A stretch of DNA of 5,843 nt from Streptococcus sp. (GTDB taxonomy: Bacteria > Bacillota > Bacilli > Lactobacillales > Streptococcaceae): NCBI GenBank assembly GCA_030825825.1, contig JAPJPE010000084.1, positions 1 to 5,843 on the forward strand, read 5' to 3'. The notes under the pieces are model-generated. The model was not told the origin of the DNA and searched no databases. It saw nothing but the letters and a program-made list of their open reading frames with translations. Shown here in pieces: positions 1 through 5,070 of this stretch; the first letter of the stretch is position 1; each line of letters opens with the position of its first letter. A program made the translations under genes and the position numbers.

Positions 1-98
1 AATTTTACGAAAACATTGACAAGTATATCGATCAAAAACTCTCTGAAAAAGATTCTCAAAAAGATCTCGTAAAAGAAAATGAAGCAGACAAGGATTGA
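1..98 (+). CDS. 3' end of an unidentified gene (partial)
   Basis: An open frame enters from the left edge (first complete codon at position 3) and ends with TGA at 96-98, leaving 31 complete codons. The visible peptide starts FYENIDKYIDQKLSEK and ends in a very hydrophilic tail rich in Lys, Glu, Asp and Gln. Such a tail is common at the cytoplasmic C-terminus of membrane proteins and in coiled-coil proteins, but I do not recognise the family. The other two plus frames have stops at 17-19 and 70-72, and this frame has the composition of a real coding sequence, so it is the best reading. The gene converges on thrS, and the shared terminator at 243-277 would stop its transcript about 145 bases after the stop codon. 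No function is assigned. Confidence 0.6.
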   Translation, partial: FYENIDKYIDQKLSEKDSQKDLVKENEADKD

Positions 99-242
99 GG
101 ATATTGACCTTATCTAACTCGAGGAAGCAAATCTTGGGAGGATATCCTATATCCAAAAGTTAATGGGTAGAAAGGATTGTTGATGAGGATACTATTTGTG
201 GTGGTTTAGCAGATCACTACTAGCTCAGCTTAATCAAAATGT
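99..242. other. Intergenic stretch with no convincing gene
   Basis: About 140 bases lie between the stop of the partial left-edge gene and the shared terminator. They contain a perfect 10-base palindrome, AGGATATCCT, at 139-148, with further copies of the half-site (GGATAT at 99-104, its complement ATATCC at 149-154). There are also two tiny plus-strand ORFs, ATG 163 to TGA 183 and ATG 183 to TAG 209, overlapping as TGATG. The second encodes only MRILFVVV but has AAAGGA six bases before its ATG. I see no -35/-10 pair, no T-run after a stem and no conserved RNA motif. It is most simply the 3' untranslated region of the left gene. Confidence 0.5.
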
Positions 243-277
243 AAAAAAGCAACAACTATTTCAGTTGTTGCTTTTTA
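243..277. terminator. Shared bidirectional terminator of thrS and the left-edge gene
   Basis: A perfect 9-bp stem, GCAACAACT (249-257) with AGTTGTTGC (263-271) around the loop ATTTC, is flanked by A5 at 244-248 and T5 at 272-276, which extend the pairing to 14 bp. The plus strand reads stem then TTTTT; the minus strand reads stem then TTTTTT. It can therefore end the rightward transcript of the partial gene and the leftward transcript of thrS, whose stop codon is 33 bases away. The stem is only moderately GC-rich but is uninterrupted. Confidence 0.9.
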
Positions 278-309
278 GGTGGCTGAGATTTTGTTCTAGG
301 TTAAATGGT

Positions 310-2253
310 TTATTTCTCAACACGGGATTTATTTGCAATATCTGTAAGAATTAATTCTACAAATGCATCCACTGACATGGTTTCTGTTTCTTTTTGACCA
401 TAACGGCGAACGTTTACAGCTTGCTCTTCCATTTCCTTGTCCCCAACGATCAATTGGTAAGGAATCTTTTGTGTTTGAGAAGCACGGATCTTGAACTGCA
501 TTTTTTCATTGCGTTCATCCACATCTGCACGAACACCACGGTCACGTAGTTTCTTAGCCACTTCCCAAGCATAGTCCACGTGTTTTTCGTTCGATACTGG
601 GATAAGGGTTACTTGGTGAGGAGCAAGCCAGGTTGGGAAAGCTCCCTTGTAGTTTTCAATCAAGATCGCAGTAAAGCGTTCCATCGTTGAGATAACCCCA
701 CGGTGGATCATAACTGGACGGTGTTCTTCTCCATCTGCTCCAATGTAATGAAGATCAAAGCGTTCTGGAAGCAAGAAGTCCAATTGGATGGTAGAAAGGG
801 TTTCTTCTTTACCAAGAGCTGTTTTCACTTGGATATCCAATTTTGGTCCGTAGAAGGCTGCTTCCCCTTCTGCTTCATAGTACTCAACACCCATATCATC
901 AACGGCTGCTTTCAACATGCGTTGAGCATTTTCCCACATTTCATCGTTGTCAAAGTATTTGTGTTTGTCTTCAGGATCACGGTAAGACAAGCGGAATCGG
1001 TAATCTGTCAAGTTAAAGTCTTCATACACATCGATGATCAATTGAAGGATCTTCTTGAATTCTTCCTCGATTTGTTCTGGAGCCACAAAGGTATGACCAT
1101 CATTCAGAGACATTTCACGCACACGTTGAAGTCCTGTAAGGGCACCAGATTTTTCATAACGGTGCATCATACCGATTTCAGCGATACGGATTGGCAATTC
1201 GCGGTAAGAGTGCACATGGTGTTTGTAAACTTCGATGTGGTGAGGACAGTTCATTGGACGAAGAACAAATTCTTCTCCATCCCCCATATCCATTGGTGGG
1301 AACATGTCTTCACGGTAGTGATCCCAGTGACCTGAAGTTTTATAAAGTTCTACAGAAGCAATTGGTGGAGTGTAGACGTGTTGGTAGCCTGCTGCTACTT
1401 CTTTATCAACGATGTAGCGTTCCAACTCACGACGGATGGTCGCACCATTTGGCAACCAGAATGGAAGACCTTGACCAACTTCTTGAGAAATCATGAAGAG
1501 ATCCAATTCTTTCCCAAGTTTACGGTGGTCACGTTCCTTAGCTTCTTCACGCATTTGAAGGTAGTTCTTCAAGTCTTTCTTGTCAAACCAAGCTGTACCG
1601 TAGATCCGTTGCATCATAGCGTTGTCGCTATTTCCACGCCAGTAGGCACCAGCTACATTGAGAAGGTGGAAGATTTGGATGCGGCCTGTTGATGGGACGT
1701 GTGGGCCACGGCAAAGGTCTACGTATTCACCTTGACGGTAGATGGTCAACCCACCTTCGTCTTCTGAGTGCTCTTCAATCAATTCCAATTTGTATGGATC
1801 GTTTTTGAAGATTTCACGCGCTTCATCTTTGGTCACTTCTTCACGGATTGATGGGAAGTTTTCTTTCACGATTTTCTTCATTTCTTCTTCGATACGAGGA
1901 AGGTCTTCGTTAGAGATTTGACCAGCTTGGTTGTCTGTATCGTAGTAGAAACCATCTTCGATGGCTGGACCGACACCCAAGTGGATATCTGGGAAAAGGC
2001 GACGAGCTGCTTGAGCAAACAAGTGAGCTGCTGAGTGACGCAAGATTGGAAGAGCATCCTCGTGATCAGGTGTCACGATTTCAATGCTTCCATCTTCAGT
2101 GATAGCACGAGTAGTGTCAATGAGTTTGCCGTTGAATTTACCAGCAAGAGCTTTTTTAGCTAGGGAATTGCTGATAGATTGGGCAATTTCAAAAGTTGTA
2201 ACGCCAGATTCGAATTCACGAACAGCGCCATCTGGGAAAGTAATCTTAATCAT
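310..2253 (-). CDS. thrS: Threonyl-tRNA synthetase (ThrRS)
   Basis: This cytoplasmic enzyme activates threonine with ATP and charges tRNA-Thr; its editing domain hydrolyses mischarged Ser-tRNA-Thr. The 647 residues match the normal bacterial length and domain order. A TGS domain covers about 1-60. The editing domain carries HSAAH (H73, H77) and CRGPH (C181, H185). The class II catalytic core has motif 2 with R365 in MMHRYE and motif 3 HRGVISTMERF near 517-527. By alignment with the E. coli enzyme, the zinc ligands are C336 (in RPMNCPHH), H387 and H517. The anticodon-binding domain runs from about 545 to the end. The ATG at 2253 is fixed by AAGGAG six bases upstream and by the TGS domain starting at once. 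A T-box leader precedes it and a terminator follows the stop by 33 bases. No key residue is missing and nothing suggests transfer. Confidence 0.98.
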   Translation of the reverse strand: MIKITFPDGAVREFESGVTTFEIAQSISNSLAKKALAGKFNGKLIDTTRAITEDGSIEIVTPDHEDALPILRHSAAHLFAQAARRLFPDIHLGVGPAIEDGFYYDTDNQAGQISNEDLPRIEEEMKKIVKENFPSIREEVTKDEAREIFKNDPYKLELIEEHSEDEGGLTIYRQGEYVDLCRGPHVPSTGRIQIFHLLNVAGAYWRGNSDNAMMQRIYGTAWFDKKDLKNYLQMREEAKERDHRKLGKELDLFMISQEVGQGLPFWLPNGATIRRELERYIVDKEVAAGYQHVYTPPIASVELYKTSGHWDHYREDMFPPMDMGDGEEFVLRPMNCPHHIEVYKHHVHSYRELPIRIAEIGMMHRYEKSGALTGLQRVREMSLNDGHTFVAPEQIEEEFKKILQLIIDVYEDFNLTDYRFRLSYRDPEDKHKYFDNDEMWENAQRMLKAAVDDMGVEYYEAEGEAAFYGPKLDIQVKTALGKEETLSTIQLDFLLPERFDLHYIGADGEEHRPVMIHRGVISTMERFTAILIENYKGAFPTWLAPHQVTLIPVSNEKHVDYAWEVAKKLRDRGVRADVDERNEKMQFKIRASQTQKIPYQLIVGDKEMEEQAVNVRRYGQKETETMSVDAFVELILTDIANKSRVEK

Positions 2254-2259
2254 GATTTT

Positions 2260-2265
2260 CTCCTT
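2260..2265 (-). promoter_or_regulatory. Ribosome binding site of thrS
   Basis: AAGGAG on the minus strand lies six bases (AAAATC) before the ATG at 2253. It is a near-perfect Shine-Dalgarno sequence and settles the thrS start. It sits nine bases after the stop of a possible 11-codon leader ORF. Confidence 0.9.
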
Positions 2266-2274
2266 ATAAAGTTT

Positions 2275-2310
2275 TTAGTAGCTAAATGGGTGGGAGGTGT
2301 CTTTGAACAT
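2275..2310 (-). CDS. Possible 11-codon leader ORF between T-box and thrS
   Basis: ATG at 2310 to TAA at 2275 would encode MFKDTSHPFSY. AAAAGGAG ends 11 bases before the ATG, which is longer than the usual 5-9 base spacing, so initiation would be weak. The ORF lies after the T-box terminator, so it is present only in read-through mRNA, and it ends just before the thrS Shine-Dalgarno. It could couple or hold ribosomes near thrS, or be chance. There is one Thr codon (ACC) and no run of Thr codons, so it does not resemble a classical attenuation peptide. I know of no named family for it. Confidence 0.2.
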   Translation of the reverse strand: MFKDTSHPFSY

Positions 2311-2349
2311 TGGAATCGTCACTCCTTTTGATGTCTTCATGAAGAAATC

Positions 2350-2379
2350 AAAAAAGCGACCTCCTCGAAAGGACGTCGC
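2350..2379 (-). terminator. T-box attenuator terminator before thrS
   Basis: The stem GCGAC-G-TCCT / AGGA-G-GTCGC (2379-2370 with 2365-2356) closes on the loop TTCG, with one G-G mismatch, and is followed on the minus strand by TTTTTT (2355-2350). Bases 2379-2368 are shared with the antiterminator (loop, second ACGT and CCTTT), so the two folds exclude each other. This is the regulated stop of the T-box and the first terminator seen downstream of the two glycosyltransferase genes. Confidence 0.95.
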
Positions 2380-2557
2380 AACGTGGTTCCACCTTCATTT
2401 ATGTTCCTCAAAAAAGAGGGACACCTCTGATTGGCTCTAACGTAGCCACCGTTTTATGTTTGCATAAAAGAATCACGAGTAGTCCCAAACCTATCCTCTA
2501 CGCGATTTCCAGCCCCACGCGCTCTCTATCAGATTTCCTAGATTTGATATGTCTCTG
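2350..2557 (-). ncRNA. Threonine T-box leader (tRNA-sensing riboswitch) of thrS
   Basis: The untranslated leader of thrS has the parts of a class I T-box. AGAGAGC (about 2526-2520) and GCTGGAAA (2513-2506 region) match the conserved distal Stem I elements. GGGACTACTC (2486-2477) holds the specifier: ACT at 2483-2481, followed by A, is the expected Thr codon; a second ACT follows at 2480-2478. Hairpins follow: TTTTATG-CAAA-CATAAAA (2469-2452), TGGCT/AGCCA (2448-2432), and CCTC-TTTTTT-GAGG (2419-2406). The T-box proper, AAGGTGGAACCACG (2395-2382), presents the bulge UGGAACC (2391-2385). It is flanked by GAAGG/CCTTT and ACGT/ACGT pairs, giving an antiterminator at 2396-2368. Known mechanism: uncharged tRNA-Thr pairs its anticodon with the specifier and its NCCA end with UGGN, stabilising the antiterminator; charged tRNA allows termination. 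UGGA predicts discriminator base U73. The base of Stem I is not resolved here. Confidence 0.94.
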
Positions 2558-2563
2558 TCAGTT

Positions 2564-2591
2564 ATTATAGCACGATTGAAAAATTTTGCAA
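2564..2591 (-). promoter_or_regulatory. Promoter of the T-box/thrS transcript
   Basis: The minus strand has a perfect -10 TATAAT (2569-2564) with the extended -10 dinucleotide (TGCTATAAT). A -35-like TTGCAA (2591-2586) lies 16 bases upstream. Transcription should begin near 2556-2558, giving a leader of roughly 300 bases before the thrS ATG. The promoter begins only about 15 bases after the stop codon of the upstream glycosyltransferase gene. Confidence 0.87.
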
Positions 2592-2606
2592 GAAAAAGTT
2601 TCATTT

Positions 2607-3929
2607 TCAATCAAAGAAATGCGTGATTTTACGGATTTTCTTCACTTGTTTGACCGAAGCCTTCATCATCTTCACAGATCCATTGACCGGAAGAGCAATC
2701 ACCTTGGTCGGGATTTTCACAATGGTCTTAGACATCCGCTTAACCCGACTTTGCTCAGGATTCAAATCATTTGAAAAGTCTTTAGAGATGATTTTATCCA
2801 AGTAAAATTCGTAGACCCGACGGCCAAAGGTTGCTGCAGAAATATCATCAATCTTTTCTGCCCACTTGGTCTCATCGATTGGAGGCATCTCCTCAATCGC
2901 TTCAAGAATCGCTTGTGCCAGATCGCTCTCTTCATAAAAGAGCTTTCCAAACATAGGGTCATCAATCACATGATCGAGATAAGGATTGCCATGAGCGATG
3001 ATCGGGGTACCACTCGCAATACTCTCTAAATAAGTCAACCCTTGCGTCTCACTCGTTGAAGCTGAAATAAAGAAGTCAGCCGCCTTATAGTAAAGAGCTG
3101 TCTCATTTGGTGGGATCATCCCTGTAAAGACAACCGCATCTGAAATCCCCAGTTTCGCCGCTTGTTTTTTCAAATCATCCAAATAAGGACCATCTCCAGC
3201 CACGATCAACTTAACTTTTGGATTGACCTTGAGGACATCAGGAAGAGCCGCAATAACAGCCTGAATATTCTTTTCATAAGAAACCCGCGACAGACTCAGT
3301 AAAAGCGTTTCATCTTCTGCGACTTCATATTTTTCACGAAGGGCTGCTGTCTCTGTCGGAGTGATTTCTGGTCGGTCAAACTTGGCCAAATCAATCCCTG
3401 TCGGAATAATGCGTTTTTCTGCCTTGACCTTGTACTTTTGGAGCAAGTCATAGACGATCTCACTAGGACAGATCACGCCGTCCAGATCATTCATATAACT
3501 TCTCACAATGTATTTGACCATACTTGGGCGAATGACCATGCCTCTTGCAATATAGCGGACATAGTCCTCATACTGGGTATGGTAGGTATGAATGACTGGA
3601 ATCCGCAACTCGCGTCCAATCCACACTCCCAAAAGGCCCAGTGAAAACTCAGTCTGGGTATGGATAATATCCAGCTGGTATTGCTTGGCAATGGCAAGCG
3701 CCTTTGAGAAGCCACGATATGCAACGCGGCGGTCCTTAAAGGCGAAGAAAGGCACACTTGGAATCCGAATGATCTGCCAATCTTCATAGCGGTTGACATC
3801 TTTATCCGTTGTCGTAAAGATAAAGACCGTGTGACCCAATTTTTCTAATTCTGTTTTGAGCGTCCGAATACTGGTCGCCACTCCCGAAACTTGCGGGAAA
3901 TAGGTATCTGTAAATAACCCTACACGCAT
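2607..3929 (-). CDS. GT4 glycosyltransferase, probable alpha-monoglucosyldiacylglycerol synthase
   Basis: This probably transfers glucose from UDP-glucose to diacylglycerol at the inner face of the membrane, the first step of the glycolipid anchor of lipoteichoic acid. The 440 residues form a GT-B fold of family GT4. The N-terminal acceptor domain starts MRVGLFTDTYFPQVSGVATS with the glycine-containing loop near 12-20. The nucleotide-sugar domain has SRVSYEKN (214-221), AGDGPYLDDL (244-253) and the retaining E-x7-E motif, E294 and E302 in SETQGLTYLES. Residues about 394-435 are strongly basic (many Lys/Arg between hydrophobic residues), suiting attachment to anionic lipid. It follows the CpoA-like gene by one base; its Shine-Dalgarno GGAG lies in that gene's last codons, so the two are likely translationally coupled. 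Length and sequence fit the pneumococcal enzyme of this type and the IagA-type proteins of group B streptococcus. Family is certain; exact sugar and lipid specificity is inferred from family and neighbours. Confidence 0.88.
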   Translation of the reverse strand: MRVGLFTDTYFPQVSGVATSIRTLKTELEKLGHTVFIFTTTDKDVNRYEDWQIIRIPSVPFFAFKDRRVAYRGFSKALAIAKQYQLDIIHTQTEFSLGLLGVWIGRELRIPVIHTYHTQYEDYVRYIARGMVIRPSMVKYIVRSYMNDLDGVICPSEIVYDLLQKYKVKAEKRIIPTGIDLAKFDRPEITPTETAALREKYEVAEDETLLLSLSRVSYEKNIQAVIAALPDVLKVNPKVKLIVAGDGPYLDDLKKQAAKLGISDAVVFTGMIPPNETALYYKAADFFISASTSETQGLTYLESIASGTPIIAHGNPYLDHVIDDPMFGKLFYEESDLAQAILEAIEEMPPIDETKWAEKIDDISAATFGRRVYEFYLDKIISKDFSNDLNPEQSRVKRMSKTIVKIPTKVIALPVNGSVKMMKASVKQVKKIRKITHFFD

Positions 3930-3930
3930 C

Positions 3931-4929
3931 TTACATCTCCAAAACTGTTTGATAGGCTTCGACCAATTGATAAGCCACTAAGTCGATCGAACGACTTTCA
4001 GCGACCTTGTAGCCCGCCTCCCGCTTGTCTACTTGTCCGTTCAAGACCTTGTTCAAGGAATCCACAAATTCGTCTACATTATGGCACAATTCAGAAGACG
4101 TCTCGTCGATCCAGCCATTGTATACTGGAATATCCCGCAAGACCGTGTGCTGATGACTGGCCAAGGCTTCCAAAACAACGATTCCTTCTGTTTCTTCATA
4201 AGATGGGAAGAAGAAAGCATCTGAACCCGTCATGGCCCCTTGGAAGACCGCTCCCTTGAAGTAGCCAGGGAATTCCACATTACTTGGATGATCCTTTTCC
4301 ACGATACGACGAATCTTACGCGGAATGATCCATTTGTTGATAGAACCTAGCCAGATAAAGCGCACATCCGGCATGCGACGAGCCACTTCTACGAAATCTT
4401 CAATCCCTTTGCGTTTAAAATAAAGCCCTGCACAGATGACAACCTTTTGGCCTTCTTGGATATTAAAATGCTTGCGAAAGACTTCTTCTTTTTTCGGATC
4501 CTTCTTGTATTTTTCCAAATCAATTCCATTGGAAACCGCGATAATCGGTGTGGTCACCCCATAAGACTGAATCAGGTGTTTGGAATACTCAGATGGCGTG
4601 ATCACATAGTCTGCCTTTTGGTACATGTGAGCCAAATACTTCCCAAACAAGGGCGCAAAAAAGTTAGACCCGATAAAGGAATTTTCAAAATCCTCACGGG
4701 TTGAATGGCCATGCATGATGACTTTCTTTCCACGACGCTTTGCTGCATGGAGCAAAAGGAAACTCCGTGGGCCATAGGTATTGATATGCACCACATCATA
4801 ATCTCCTAAAATATCTGTCGTATACGGAATCCCAGCCAAATCCAGCGCATGCATTTGATGCTGCAAGGCTCGACCAATTCCTGATTTTTGTAATACGGAT
4901 TTTCCTTCTAAATACAGTAAAACTTTCAT
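3931..4929 (-). CDS. cpoA: GT4 glycosyltransferase, CpoA-like diglycosyldiacylglycerol synthase
   Basis: This probably adds the second hexose to monoglucosyldiacylglycerol, giving the disaccharide lipid that anchors lipoteichoic acid. In pneumococcus, CpoA makes galactosyl-glucosyl-diacylglycerol; related streptococci make a diglucosyl form, and the sequence alone does not tell which applies. The 332-residue GT4 protein begins MKVLLYLEGKSVLQKSGIGR (glycine loop near 16-20) and has HGHSTRED (73-80), SNGIDLEKY (133-141), GLYFKRKG (168-175) and the retaining E-x7-E pair E246/E254 in EETEGIVVLEAL. The ATG at 4929 is chosen because the conserved N-terminus starts there. A reading extended to TTG 4965 would add 12 residues, but that TTG is the promoter -35 and no ribosome site precedes it. 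First gene of a two-gene unit; the next ATG is one base past its TAA. There is no good Shine-Dalgarno, consistent with a leaderless mRNA. Confidence 0.86.
   Translation of the reverse strand: MKVLLYLEGKSVLQKSGIGRALQHQMHALDLAGIPYTTDILGDYDVVHINTYGPRSFLLLHAAKRRGKKVIMHGHSTREDFENSFIGSNFFAPLFGKYLAHMYQKADYVITPSEYSKHLIQSYGVTTPIIAVSNGIDLEKYKKDPKKEEVFRKHFNIQEGQKVVICAGLYFKRKGIEDFVEVARRMPDVRFIWLGSINKWIIPRKIRRIVEKDHPSNVEFPGYFKGAVFQGAMTGSDAFFFPSYEETEGIVVLEALASHQHTVLRDIPVYNGWIDETSSELCHNVDEFVDSLNKVLNGQVDKREAGYKVAESRSIDLVAYQLVEAYQTVLEM
3937..3940 (-). promoter_or_regulatory. Ribosome binding site of the 440-aa glycosyltransferase inside the preceding gene
   Basis: GGAG on the minus strand lies within the last codons of the CpoA-like gene, seven bases before the ATG at 3929. 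The upstream TAA (3933-3931) falls between the site and the start, so ribosomes finishing the first protein end on top of the second initiation region. This is the arrangement expected for translational coupling. Confidence 0.75.
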
Positions 4930-4936
4930 ACTTTCT

Positions 4937-4965
4937 ATTATACCGAAATAAAGAGTGCCCAGCAA
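4937..4965 (-). promoter_or_regulatory. Promoter of the glycolipid glycosyltransferase pair, abutting the start codon
   Basis: TTGCTG (4965-4960) and a perfect TATAAT (4942-4937) are separated by exactly 17 bases on the minus strand. Only seven bases (AGAAAGT) lie between the -10 box and the ATG at 4929, so initiation should fall at about 4929-4932 and give a transcript with zero to three leader bases. The promoter follows the ccpA terminator by about 20 bases. I see no catabolite-responsive element beside it. Confidence 0.8.
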
Positions 4966-4986
4966 GTCTCTACCTGTTTGCAGTAT

Positions 4987-5021
4987 AAAAAAGAGGCTAG
5001 AACAGTTCTGTTCTAGCCTCT
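4987..5021 (-). terminator. Rho-independent terminator of ccpA
   Basis: A perfect 12-bp stem, GAGGCTAGAACA / TGTTCTAGCCTC (4993-5004 with 5009-5020; 13 bp with the A4992-T5021 pair), closes on a 4-base loop. It is followed on the minus strand by TTTTTT (4992-4987). There is no T-run on the plus-strand side, so it acts leftward only. It lies about 50 bases past the ccpA stop and separates ccpA from the glycosyltransferase unit. Confidence 0.95.
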
Positions 5022-5025
5022 CAGA

Positions 5026-5067
5026 CTAGTAGACACGTCTTCCCAAGTCGAGACTCTAGTCTACTAA
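5026..5067 (-). other. Second hairpin in the ccpA 3' untranslated region
   Basis: TAGTAGAC (5066-5059) pairs perfectly with GTCTACTA (5034-5027), extended by a U-G wobble (5067/5026). A shorter inner pair, GTCT (5054-5051) with AGAC (5040-5037), lies inside. It has no T-run and so is not itself a terminator. It stands between the stop codon and the terminator and could protect the mRNA 3' end from exonucleases. The fold was assigned by eye. Confidence 0.5.
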
Positions 5068-5070
5068 TCC

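Noticed and set aside
6..13. TACGAAAA resembling the competence sigma-factor box TACGAATA
   Set aside because: One mismatch, inside the coding tail of the left-edge gene, and no gene follows at a suitable distance.
405..418. A cre-like sequence on the minus strand, TGTAAACGTTCGCC
   Set aside because: It matches the CcpA operator consensus only partly, lies near the 3' end of thrS encoding conserved residues, and is far from any promoter.
703..1335. A 210-codon plus-strand open frame antisense to thrS
   Set aside because: It lies wholly opposite a conserved synthetase gene. Its translation is rich in Phe, His, Val and Ile with no domain, as expected from the reverse of a constrained coding frame, and I see no ribosome site for it.
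2607..2630. A terminator directly after the 440-residue glycosyltransferase
   Set aside because: The only inverted repeat there is AT-rich, has a 21-base loop, and lacks a stem followed by a T-run.
3503..3799. Overlapping open frames of 60-100 codons inside the two glycosyltransferase genes, on both strands
   Set aside because: All are embedded in genes with intact catalytic motifs, lack credible ribosome sites and show no recognisable family; they are shadow frames.
4930..4965. Upstream TTG start for the CpoA-like gene, adding 12 residues
   Set aside because: The TTG coincides with the promoter -35 element, the extension includes the -10 box, no Shine-Dalgarno precedes it, and the conserved N-terminus begins at the ATG at 4929.
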